A stretch of DNA of 64,000 nucleotides from Actinoplanes solisilvae (GTDB taxonomy: Bacteria; Actinomycetota; Actinomycetes; Mycobacteriales; Micromonosporaceae): assembly GCF_003999975.1 (NCBI RefSeq), contig NZ_RJAC01000014.1, positions 62,001 through 126,000 on the forward strand, read 5' to 3'. Below, in pieces: positions 16,156 through 23,837 of the stretch (its first letter is position 1; every line of letters starts with the position of its first letter). Under the pieces are notes generated by a model. That model saw nothing but the letters and a program-made list of their open reading frames with translations, was not told where the DNA came from and searched no databases. Both the position numbers and the translations under genes were made by a program.

Positions 16156-16557
16156 TCAGGTAACCGTCCAGCCCCGCAGCGCGGGTACGACGCGGACCGC
16201 CCTCTGGCAGACCCGCTGCACGATATAGTCCGAGATCGCCTGCTCCGAGGCGATCGTGAAGACGGCGACCTCCACCTGTCCGGGGAAGGCGCGGGCGTGG
16301 ATGTGCCGGATGCCGTCGGCCACGGCGGCGTTGAGCCACAACAGATCCGTCAGTTCGCCGGCGGACAGGTCACGTCGGCCGCCCTGCTGCCCTTGCCGGC
16401 CGCCCTGCTGCCCGTCTTGCCGGCCGCCCTGCTGCCCGTCTTGCCGGCCGTCTTGCTGGCCGTCTTGCCGGCCGCCCTGCTGCCCGTCTTGCCGGCCGCC
16501 CTGCTGGCCGTCTTGCTGGCCGCGCGGTGGCCGCAGCGCGATCCGGGTGAGCTGCAC
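16156..16557 (-). CDS. small protein with Gln/Gly/Asp repeat linker, unknown function
   Basis: A 133-residue protein and first gene of the operon. GTG 16557 has a perfect GGAGG six bases upstream, better than any ATG further out. Residues 1-12 (QLTRIALRPPR) are followed by a low-complexity linker of repeats like GQQDGQQGGRQD, encoded by a 24-bp tandem repeat, then a folded-looking domain (TDLLWLNAAVADGIRHIH, ending PALRGWTV). I do not recognise the domain by name. Being first in the operon before the SARP suggests a cluster role such as regulation or a carrier, but no function can be assigned. Confidence 0.7.
   Translation of the reverse strand: MQLTRIALRPPRGQQDGQQGGRQDGQQGGRQDGQQDGRQDGQQGGRQDGQQGGRQGQQGGRRDLSAGELTDLLWLNAAVADGIRHIHARAFPGQVEVAVFTIASEQAISDYIVQRVCQRAVRVVPALRGWTVT
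16373..16523. repeat. 24-bp tandem repeat inside a coding sequence
   Basis: About six imperfect copies of a 24-bp unit (pattern CCGCCCTGCTG CCCGTCTTGCCGG on the + strand) lie inside the 133-residue ORF. The period is a multiple of three, so copy number can change without shifting frame and only alters the length of the Gln/Gly/Asp linker. Confidence 0.85.
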
Positions 16558-16872
16558 GGCGAGCCTCCGCTGGATCGAAACCGCGCCCCACACGCCGGCG
16601 CGCCGACTGTCCACTCCGGCCCGATGTGCATCGGGCACCTCCCTCGCCTGCCGCCGCTTGGTTACGGCGCCGACACGAGAGTGCGGTTCGGATGGTGGCC
16701 ACGTCATCACTCAAAGCACTGGCGAAACCGGCCGTGGCCGGTTCCGCCCCGGCGTAACAATCATCAATGACCGATAAACGCCGATTCGGTCCTCCCGGCC
16801 ATGATCTTGTCGCCGAATGAATACGGGTCAGGACCGTGTGGACGACCCAGGCTCATCTAATGTGAGCACGCG
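16558..16872. promoter_or_regulatory. divergent promoter region of the RiPP operon and LuxR gene
   Basis: A 315-bp gene-free stretch between the RiPP operon (minus) and the LuxR-like regulator (plus). It holds a perfect 18-bp inverted repeat, AACCGGCC/GGCCGGTT around GT (16726-16743), a plausible operator. TAATGT at 16858-16863, nine bases before the regulator's GTG, fits a TAnnnT -10 box. No convincing SARP heptamer repeats were found. Confidence 0.5.
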
Positions 16873-17865
16873 GTGCACACAGTGGAGGACACCTTGCTCG
16901 ATCGGCTGGCCTTGTCGGCTGCTGCTGAAGCCGTGTACTGGGCGATGCTCGACAATCCCACCTGGGATGTAGACGACCTCGTCACCAACCTCGACATCCC
17001 CGAGACGGTCGCCCACGACGCCCTCTCCGCCCTGGCCGACCGCGCGCTCGTCACGCCCTCGGTCACACGGCCCGGCACCCTGCGCGCCGTCAGCCCCAAA
17101 GTCGGCCTGCTGACCCTGCTCGACCAGGCCGAACAGCAGATGATCGCGCAACAGGCGAAACTTCAAGCCGTACGCGCGTCGTTCCTGGCCCGCGCCGAAA
17201 GCCACGACACCCACCGCGAACGCGAAGAAATCGTACGGCTGGAAGGGGTGGACGCCGTTCGAGACCGCTTGGCCGAGCACGCCTGCACCGCGTCCGAAAG
17301 CTTCATGACCCTCACAACCGGCCGGGCGATCGCGCCGGAAGCCATCGAGAACGGCAAGACACTGACCCGCATCGCGCTCTCCCGCGGACTGCCGGTACGC
17401 CACATCTACCAGGAGAGCCTGCTGTCCGATGCCGCCTCCCGGGCGTACGCCGAACTGATGGCCGAAGAAGGCGAACAGAGCCGGGTGATGCCCGAGACGC
17501 CAGTACGGATGACCATCGTCGACCGGCAGTTCGCCCTCGTCCCGATCGAACCCCGCTCCGGCCGCGGCGCCCTCGAGATCCGCGGCAACCGGCTGGTGTC
17601 GGCGCTGTGCCTGCTCTTCGACATGCTGTGGGAACGCAGCACACCCTTCCCGAGCCCGCCGCCGGCCGACGGCCACGGTTTGACCGACCAGGCCGTGGCC
17701 ATCCTCCGCCTGCTGCGCCAAGGCCGCACCGACGAGGCCATCGGACGCCAACTCCAGCTCTCCGAACGAACGGTCCGCAGAACCGTACGCGACCTGATGC
17801 AACGCCTGGACGCCGAAAGCCGCTTCCAGGCCGGCGTGGAGGCTGCGCTACGCCGCTGGATCTGA
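16873..17865 (+). CDS. LuxR-type regulator with TrmB-like N-terminus
   Basis: A 330-residue DNA-binding regulator. The N-terminal 80 residues look like a TrmB-type winged helix (DIPETVAHDALSALADRALV), the middle resembles the phospholipase-D-like sensor part of similar actinobacterial regulators, and residues 265-325 form a LuxR-type helix-turn-helix (LTDQAVAIL, GRQLQLSERTVRRTV). Regulators of this architecture often flank RiPP clusters. It diverges from the operon, so it may control it together with the SARP. GTG 16873 is chosen; a GTG at 16882 is an alternative. Confidence 0.85.
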   Translation: MHTVEDTLLDRLALSAAAEAVYWAMLDNPTWDVDDLVTNLDIPETVAHDALSALADRALVTPSVTRPGTLRAVSPKVGLLTLLDQAEQQMIAQQAKLQAVRASFLARAESHDTHREREEIVRLEGVDAVRDRLAEHACTASESFMTLTTGRAIAPEAIENGKTLTRIALSRGLPVRHIYQESLLSDAASRAYAELMAEEGEQSRVMPETPVRMTIVDRQFALVPIEPRSGRGALEIRGNRLVSALCLLFDMLWERSTPFPSPPPADGHGLTDQAVAILRLLRQGRTDEAIGRQLQLSERTVRRTVRDLMQRLDAESRFQAGVEAALRRWI

Positions 17866-17885
17866 CGCTGCCCCCGCTCGCGTGC

Positions 17886-18278
17886 TCAACTCGAGACACG
17901 GCCGTCAGCGGTGTCGACCACGAAGCAGGCGCAATCCAGGATTTCCAACAGCGCGGTACGAACCAGCCGGATCGCGTCGTCGTCCACGGCGAGGTGAAAC
18001 CGGCAGTCGCGCGGGAAACCCAGGATCGTGGCGCTCTCCCGGCCGAACTCCAGACACAACTCGTCGCCGATGAGGGTCCACGCGCCCGGACCAGGCCCGA
18101 TCGCTCCGGCGCCGTTGATCACCTCGTCGACCCAGCCGTCATAACGCAGCCGGATCAGCATGACGTGAACACCGGCCGCGCCGAGGATCAGCGTGAGCCC
18201 ATGACCCTCCTGCCGGACGTCGACCCGGTCAACGCGCAGCCGAGCACTATCCACAGGCTGACCGTAGTACCGGGCCAT
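17886..18278 (-). CDS. hypothetical protein
   Basis: A 130-residue protein beginning MARYYGQPV (ATG 18278); a GTG at 18302 would add eight residues. It alternates short hydrophobic beta-like stretches (LTLILGAAGVHVMLIRL, FHLAVDDDAIRLV) with an acidic, Trp-containing middle, has no membrane segment or signal peptide, and ends with DCACFVVD. Codon use is normal for the neighbourhood, so it is probably real. It converges on the LuxR-like gene with a 20-bp gap. I do not recognise the family. Confidence 0.55.
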   Translation of the reverse strand: MARYYGQPVDSARLRVDRVDVRQEGHGLTLILGAAGVHVMLIRLRYDGWVDEVINGAGAIGPGPGAWTLIGDELCLEFGRESATILGFPRDCRFHLAVDDDAIRLVRTALLEILDCACFVVDTADGRVSS

Positions 18279-18344
18279 GCGCCCAGGCGAGGGCAATACC
18301 ACCGGGTGGCGTCGAACCCGGACTGGTCGCAGTCAGGTATCCGG

Positions 18345-18955
18345 CCTTTGTGGTCGCGCTGGGGCAGGGCCGGGTTGGGATGATCCGGTGGTGGCGGGGC
18401 TGGCCGGGCGCGCGGGCGTCGTGGTCGCCCTGGGCGGGGCCGGGTTTGCGGTGATCCGGTGGTGGCGGGGCTGGCCGGGCGCGCAAACGTCGTGGCCGCC
18501 CTGGGCGAGGCCGGGTTGCGGTGATCCGGTGGTAGCGCGGCTCGCCAAGCGGGCAAACGTCGTGGCCACGCTGGGGCGGGGCCGGGTTGCGGTGATCCGG
18601 TGGTAGCGCGGCTCGCCAAGCGGGCAAACGTCGTGGCCACGCTGGGGCGGGGCCGGGTTGCGGTGATCCAGTGGTAGCGCGGCTCGCCAAGCGGGCAAAC
18701 GTCGTGGCCACGCTGGGGCGAGGCCGGATTACGGTGATCCAGTGGTAGCGCGGCTCGCCAAGCGGGCAAACGTCGTGGCCACGCTGGGGCGGGGCCGGGT
18801 TGCGGTGATCCAGTGGTAGCGCCGCTCGCCAAGCGGGCAAACGTCGTGGCCACGCTGGGGCGGGGCCGGATTACGGTGATCCAGTGGTAGCGCCGCTCGC
18901 CAAGCGGGCAAACGTCGTGGCCACGCTGGGGCGAGGCCAGCTCGATGCAATGAGT
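18345..18955. repeat. 70-71-bp tandem repeat array
   Basis: Roughly eight copies of a 70-71-bp unit. From 18541 the units are nearly identical (starting CTCGCCAAGCGGGCAAACG at 18541, 18612, 18683, 18754, 18825 and 18896), while the two or three leftmost copies have diverged. Each unit carries the palindrome GTGGCCAC or a close variant and a TGATCC(A/G)GTGGT block. Because 71 is not divisible by three and the unit has few stops, long spurious ORFs run through it in every minus frame. I read it as non-coding. Confidence 0.9.
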
Positions 18956-19209
18956 CTCAAGCCCGCCTGGCCGAAGTTCGCCATGTAACGAGTTTCGCGC
19001 CCTGGCCGAGCGGCCCATACACGCGCTCTCTACGCTGACAAAGGTGCGCCTTCTTGTCGCCCGGAAGACGTCGTCTACCGCTTACCAGCAGAATTAGTTG
19101 TTTGCGCCTGCAGATATTCCAGCCGTGCATTTTTGGCAAAAGAATTTTCGTTGGGAATGGCATGATCCAGTCTTAGCAGACGATCTTGGAGGTGCGGAAT
19201 AATCTATGC

Positions 19210-20451
19210 ATGGCGCACGTGCAGCTTTCGTTGTTCAGCAGATCTCAGACGGCTGCAATGCGCGACTGCACCAAGAAGCGCAATTATTCGCCGGAGAATG
19301 AGGCGTTTCGTCTCGATCATGAGGCTCGTCGGCGGGTCGGGCTGAGGCATCGTCACGCGTGGAAGCTGTGCCGATTGCACGGGTGCTCCCGCCTGTGTTT
19401 CGAGGTCGGGATTCATGATCAGTTCGACGCAATTCCGCCGCTGATCTGGAACCCCGAGTTCACGGTTACGCGCCCTGATCGTGGAGGCTCGGGAAGCGGT
19501 GAGCCGGCTGTCTCGCACCGATCGCCTGATGGTCAAGATTTGACGGCTCCGGCTAAGCGTGCAGCGAGTGCGGTGCCGGAGCGAGTCCCCGCCTCGACTG
19601 CGACTCAACCTGCGTGCCAGCCGGAACCGGCGGCCCAGCCTCCGGCGGCGGCGAAGCCCGAGTCTGCGGTGCCAGCTCGCCCGGCCGCCCCGACGTGGCT
19701 CCCTGCCCCAACCCGCCCAACGAACCCGACCTGCTCTGACACCCCAGGCCACCCAACGAACCCGACCCGCCCTGACACCCCAACCCGCCCAACGAACCCG
19801 ACCCGCCCCAACAGCCCAACCCGCCCAACAACTCCGACCCGCCCGGCGGTTCCCGCTGAACCAGTGGCTCTGAATCTGCGATCGATGTTGGCGGCCGTGA
19901 GTCATCCACGGCGTCAGGCCACACCCTCGACCGTCCATGTTCGCTGCATCAACCAGACCGGGGAGCCCCCGTGTCGGGTTCGGGTTCCGGCTCGGACGGC
20001 TTTCTGCCCGAGACGGCGCCGACGGACCGCCGTGTTGGCTCCGGCCACGGCGCCTTTCGTGGCTGCGCCGAACTCGTCAGCAATTGCAGGGGCCCGGCGC
20101 GCTGGTCGGTCGTGGTGTCGCGGGCGGGGGCCTCCAGGTCGGCGAACACCGGTGGAATCTTCGAATGGCGGCATCGTCGACATTAAGCTGCGGGCCCATT
20201 CGGGATGCGTCGCGTGTTTCAGGGCCTTTTCGCAATCGCGGGGGAAAGGAAAGCGGAGACAAACGCACGGCCCGTTTCGACGGGCGCGGCGATCTGACAA
20301 AGCTTCGGCAACCCTCTTTGGCCCGGATCCCGAAGGCGGAATGAAACCCTCGCTGGAATCGGCAGTCTTCCGGCACCTCCGCACAGACCACTACCAAAGG
20401 CACACCGATACGGAGCCCTGGCGAATGTCGAACGACAGCGAGCCGGATTGA
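19210..20451 (+). CDS. doubtful protein with conserved-looking N-terminus and Pro-rich tail
   Basis: An open frame of 413 codons from ATG 19210 (GGAGG at 19188, a little far). Residues 16-90 (MRDCTKKRNYSPENEAF, HAWKLCRLHGCSR, PPLIW) have the look of small actinomycete proteins I have seen but cannot name. After that come Pro/Thr/Asn repeats (PTRPTNPTRPD) and then a stretch with poor codon bias, so the real gene may end earlier by a frameshift or may be decayed. The start lies in DNA of lower GC than the rest of the window. Confidence 0.3.
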   Translation: MAHVQLSLFSRSQTAAMRDCTKKRNYSPENEAFRLDHEARRRVGLRHRHAWKLCRLHGCSRLCFEVGIHDQFDAIPPLIWNPEFTVTRPDRGGSGSGEPAVSHRSPDGQDLTAPAKRAASAVPERVPASTATQPACQPEPAAQPPAAAKPESAVPARPAAPTWLPAPTRPTNPTCSDTPGHPTNPTRPDTPTRPTNPTRPNSPTRPTTPTRPAVPAEPVALNLRSMLAAVSHPRRQATPSTVHVRCINQTGEPPCRVRVPARTAFCPRRRRRTAVLAPATAPFVAAPNSSAIAGARRAGRSWCRGRGPPGRRTPVESSNGGIVDIKLRAHSGCVACFRAFSQSRGKGKRRQTHGPFRRARRSDKASATLFGPDPEGGMKPSLESAVFRHLRTDHYQRHTDTEPWRMSNDSEPD

Positions 20452-20664
20452 CGTGGGAGTCGCAGGCGGACTGACAAATCTCTGCTTCAACACGATCTCC
20501 GGGACCCCGTGAGTGGCAGATTGGTCCCGAAGAGCGTTGCGACCGCGATCGGCGCCGGGCAGGGTCCAGCCGATGGTCATGAAGGCTTGGCAGGTCGATG
20601 CGGTTGCTGAAAGTGCTTGGCGCGCGCGGGCACCATCGGAGAAGAGGAAGGCGAAGGAGGGGCG

Positions 20665-21150
20665 ATGACCGACAAGACGTCCGGACGGCCGGGTCCGGAG
20701 AGGCGGAGGCCGGCGCGGCAGTTTCGGCGAGGGCGGGGGCGGAGCGTTGGGGATGCTGTCATCGGGCTGTTCGTTCGGGTGGGGGTTGTGCCGAGCACCT
20801 ACATGTTGACTACGGTCGGGCGTCGGAGTGGGCGGGCTTTGACACACCCGGCGACCATCGTTCAGGACGGCGAGCGGCGATGGCTGGTTTCGCCGTACGG
20901 GACGGTGTCCTGGGTGCACAACGCCCGTGCGGCCGGGCGGGTCAGCCTCGCCCGGCGCGGGAAGCGGGCTGCCTATGTCGTCCGTGAGTTGTCCGCCGCT
21001 GAGGCCGGGCCGGTGCTCAAACGGTACGTCGTCGTGGCCACGGCCACCCGGCCCTACTTCGACGCTGACAAGAACGATCCGGTGGAGGATTTCGTGGCCG
21101 AGGCCGACCGTCACCCGGTTTTTGAACTGCTCCCGGCGCCCACCGATTGA
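20665..21150 (+). CDS. DDN-family F420-dependent nitroreductase-like protein
   Basis: A 161-residue protein of the deazaflavin (F420)-dependent nitroreductase/Rv3547-like family, a split beta-barrel that reduces small substrates with F420H2 in the cytosol. Diagnostic segments are TTVGRRSGRALTHPATIV, RRWLVSPYGTVSWVHN and RAAGRVSLARRG. ATG 20665 follows a strong AAGGAGGGG; the open frame extends upstream but only into Arg-rich sequence. It converges on the rifampin phosphotransferase gene. Substrate unknown. Confidence 0.85.
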   Translation: MTDKTSGRPGPERRRPARQFRRGRGRSVGDAVIGLFVRVGVVPSTYMLTTVGRRSGRALTHPATIVQDGERRWLVSPYGTVSWVHNARAAGRVSLARRGKRAAYVVRELSAAEAGPVLKRYVVVATATRPYFDADKNDPVEDFVAEADRHPVFELLPAPTD

Positions 21151-21212
21151 CCCGTCACAAACGCCTGCGGCCGGTCACGAGACGGCCCTCCGCCCGGTCA
21201 TAGAGGTGTGCG

Positions 21213-21256
21213 GGGTGGGGAGGCCAGTGGGTGCCGTCCGTCCTTCCCACCCCGTT
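21213..21256. terminator. hairpin between two convergent genes
   Basis: GGGGTGGGGA pairs with TTCCCACCCC (one G-T pair) across a loop of about 20 nt, between the DDN-family stop and the phosphotransferase stop. No T tract is present, so this is a plausible but imperfect bidirectional terminator. Confidence 0.45.
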
Positions 21257-21262
21257 CCAGGC

Positions 21263-23713
21263 TTACAGCAGTTCGATGTAGCCGTCGGAGCCGTGCACCC
21301 GGATCCGCCGACCGTCGGCGATCAGGTGGGTGGCTTGATCGACGCCCACGACCGCGGGCAGGCCGTATTCGCGGGCGATCACCGCGCCGTGCGTCATCAA
21401 GCCGCCCACCTCGGTCACCAGGCCCGCCACGGCGACGAACAGCGGGGACCAGCTCGGGTCGGTGTAGGCGGTGACGAGGATGTCGCCGGGCTGCAGGTCG
21501 GCGTCGGCCAGGTCGAGGATGACGCGGGCGCGGCCCTCGACCGTACCGGCGCTGACGGGCAGGCCGACCAGCGCGCCGGGTGGCACGTCGTCACGACGGT
21601 ACGAGCCGTTGACGCCCTCGCCGTCCGAGGTCAGCACGCGCGGCGCGCGCAGGGACTCGTACGATCGGAACGCCTCTTTCCGCTGCCGGATGAGTGCGGC
21701 GTCCAGGATGCCCGCACGCAGCTCGTCGAAGGTCAGGAAGAAGATGTCCTCGGGTGAGGCGAGTTCGAGACGATCGGCCTCGGCCAGCAGCGCCTGCTTG
21801 TAGACGAAGTAGCGGCTGACGATGCCGTACTTCGGATACTCCCGGTAGCCCGCGAAGTTCCGGACCTGATCGATCATCCGCTTGGTCTCGAGTGCCTTGC
21901 TCTCGCCGTCGGGCCGGGAACGCAGGCGGGCCAGCACGTCCTCCTCCTTTTTCAGCGCCGCCGCCCGGCCCTCCGAGAAGCGCCGCGCCGCCGCCCCGGG
22001 TGAGAAGTTGCGCACGTTGTCGAGGATCAGCGGCACCAGCGTGGCCGGGTGTTCGCTCCACCGCGGCCTCGTGATGTCGATCTCGCCGGCGCAGCGCATG
22101 CCGTACTTGGCAAGATAGTCCTCGATCGCGGCGCGCGCCTCGGCCCCGCCCGCGACCTTCGGCAGTTGGTCAAGGAAGTCCGGTAACGACGCCGCGTCCC
22201 CCAGGAAGGCCACCACCTCCGGGTACGGCCGGACCACGTCGGCCACGTCGAGCAGGGCCAGCCCCATCTCCGCGGTGATGTTGCCGGGCGCGGAGAGCGT
22301 GAGCGTGTCGGCCGCGTTCTTCTCGCCCAGCCAGTCGGCGAGGTGGTCGTTGAGCCACCAGGTGGCCTCCATCCCCGCCATGATCGCCTGGATGCTGAGC
22401 GGATCGCTGAGGACCCGCTTGTGTTCGACGAAGGCTTCGGCCAGGTAGTCGAAGAGCGCGGGACCGGTCAGGCCGGCGATGTCCCGTTTCAGGGCCTCGA
22501 CCGACGCCTCGCTGCGCGAGATCAGCTCGGGAACGACCACCGGATCAGGAACGGCGGCAGGCGTGGTTCCCGGCAGCGGCCTCGGCGGCGCCGAATCATC
22601 CCGCAACGGGACGAAACCCCGAGCCAGTACGGTCTCCAGCGCGTCCCTGACCAGCGGATCCCCCCGGCCCATCAACTCCAGCACGGCCGCCCGGCTCGCC
22701 GCTGAGCCCAGCCGCGGGGTGACCTCGACGAACAGGCGCCCGCCGGCCTCGTCCATCGGCGCCATGGCCGTCCGCTGCCACACGGAGATCCCGAGCGGTT
22801 TCATCGCGTCGGTCATCATCTGCTGGTGCCCGACCGAGACCCAGACATGGTTCTCAAGATCTTCGGTCGCGGGTACGGGGTACAGGGTCGTGATCGGCCT
22901 GCTCTGGACGACCTGGAAATCGCCGTCGGCCAGGCACCACTCGATGTCCTGCGGCCGCCCGAAGTGCGCCTCGACACGCCGCCCGAGCTCGACCAGCCGT
23001 ACGACCTGGTCGTCTGTCAAAGCGCCGACGGCCGGCTTCTCGATGATCTCGCCGCCGCGAACCTTGAAATGGTCGGGGTTGACCAGCCCCGACACGAGAT
23101 CCTCACCCAACCCGGATACGGCGTCGACCGTGGCGACCTTCCGGTTGCCCGAGACCGGGTCGGCCGTGAACAGCACGCCGGACACGTCCGCCGGCACCAT
23201 GCGCTGCACGACAACAGCCATGAGGACCGTACGGTCGTCAATGTTGTGGCGGCGGCGATAGGTGACCGCCCGTTCGGTGAACAGCGACGCCCAGCAGCGG
23301 CTGACGTGCTCGAGAACCGCCGCGGACCCGACGACGTTCAGGTACGAGTCCTGCTGCCCGGCGAAGGAGGCGTTCGGCAGGTCCTCGGCCGTCGCGCTGG
23401 ACCGGACGGCGTAGGCCACCGTCTCGTCCAGCGCGCCGGTGATGGCCGCGGCGAGCTCACCCGGAATTGCGGTCCCCTCGATGGCTTCCCGGATCTGCGC
23501 GCTGACCGTGCGAATGTCCGCGCCGAGCCGCGACAGCAGGTCATCGACCCGCGCCTCCGCCATGATCAGCCGGAAGGCGTCCGTCGTCACGACGAAGCCG
23601 GGCGGCACCCGTACGCCGTCCATCCGAAGAAGCTCACCGAGGTTCGCGCCCTTGCCTCCGACGACCGCGCCCACACCGCCGTCCTGAAGATCCAGCACGT
23701 ACCGTTCGCTCAT
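21263..23713 (-). CDS. rph: rifampin phosphotransferase (PEP-synthase-like)
   Basis: An 816-residue dikinase that uses ATP to phosphorylate rifamycins, leaving AMP and phosphate. The N-terminal ATP-grasp domain shows GGKGANLGEL (19-28) and RSSATAEDLPNASFAGQQDS; the middle (about 320-690) is the antibiotic-binding region; the swivelling domain with catalytic His775 in GGLMTHGAVIAREYG is at the very C-terminus. This ATP-substrate-His order, with no C-terminal TIM barrel, separates it from true PEP synthases. A rifamycin-associated element lies 57 bp upstream, which is strong support and implies induction by rifampin. Activity is inferred. Confidence 0.88.
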   Translation of the reverse strand: MSERYVLDLQDGGVGAVVGGKGANLGELLRMDGVRVPPGFVVTTDAFRLIMAEARVDDLLSRLGADIRTVSAQIREAIEGTAIPGELAAAITGALDETVAYAVRSSATAEDLPNASFAGQQDSYLNVVGSAAVLEHVSRCWASLFTERAVTYRRRHNIDDRTVLMAVVVQRMVPADVSGVLFTADPVSGNRKVATVDAVSGLGEDLVSGLVNPDHFKVRGGEIIEKPAVGALTDDQVVRLVELGRRVEAHFGRPQDIEWCLADGDFQVVQSRPITTLYPVPATEDLENHVWVSVGHQQMMTDAMKPLGISVWQRTAMAPMDEAGGRLFVEVTPRLGSAASRAAVLELMGRGDPLVRDALETVLARGFVPLRDDSAPPRPLPGTTPAAVPDPVVVPELISRSEASVEALKRDIAGLTGPALFDYLAEAFVEHKRVLSDPLSIQAIMAGMEATWWLNDHLADWLGEKNAADTLTLSAPGNITAEMGLALLDVADVVRPYPEVVAFLGDAASLPDFLDQLPKVAGGAEARAAIEDYLAKYGMRCAGEIDITRPRWSEHPATLVPLILDNVRNFSPGAAARRFSEGRAAALKKEEDVLARLRSRPDGESKALETKRMIDQVRNFAGYREYPKYGIVSRYFVYKQALLAEADRLELASPEDIFFLTFDELRAGILDAALIRQRKEAFRSYESLRAPRVLTSDGEGVNGSYRRDDVPPGALVGLPVSAGTVEGRARVILDLADADLQPGDILVTAYTDPSWSPLFVAVAGLVTEVGGLMTHGAVIAREYGLPAVVGVDQATHLIADGRRIRVHGSDGYIELL

Positions 23714-23770
23714 TGAGCGTCCTCATTTCCGCAGGTAGAAGCTCCGGCCGACGATTCTGCGCCCTCACCT

Positions 23771-23789
23771 GGGTCTTGCCGCAAGCCCC
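23771..23789 (-). promoter_or_regulatory. rifamycin-associated element (RAE)
   Basis: Reads GGGGCTTGCGGCAAGACCC on the minus strand, one mismatch from the RAE consensus as I recall it (GGGGCTTGCGGCAAGGCCC). RAEs precede rifamycin-inactivating genes in actinomycetes and mediate rifampin induction. It faces the phosphotransferase start at 23713. Confidence 0.85.
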
Positions 23790-23837
23790 CGGGTGCGCTA
23801 TACGTTAGAAGTGGCGGGGAGCGCTTTCACCCCGCCA

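Noticed and set aside
16373..16523. CRISPR-like array
   Set aside because: Units are contiguous 24-bp repeats with no spacers and lie inside a coding sequence; no cas genes nearby.
891..16557. Classical thiopeptide cluster
   Set aside because: Although leader, Ser-Cys core start and split LanB fit, no second SpaB_C-type protein for pyridine formation is present in the window; kept as an open alternative only.
18345..18955. CRISPR array
   Set aside because: Adjacent 71-bp units without unique spacers; no cas genes.
18188..19018. Long overlapping minus-strand ORFs with repeats such as PQPGPAPAWPRRLPAWRA
   Set aside because: They arise because the 71-bp tandem unit has few stop codons; the period is not a multiple of three, so all frames cycle through the same peptides. 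No start, ribosome site or codon bias supports them.
19206..19301. Small 31-residue ORF with GGAGG upstream
   Set aside because: Spacing to the ribosome site is long, the peptide has no signal or family features, and it overlaps a longer candidate frame.
21263..23713. Phosphoenolpyruvate synthase
   Set aside because: The catalytic His is at the C-terminal end and the TIM-barrel PEP-utilising domain is missing; the RAE upstream supports rifampin phosphotransferase.
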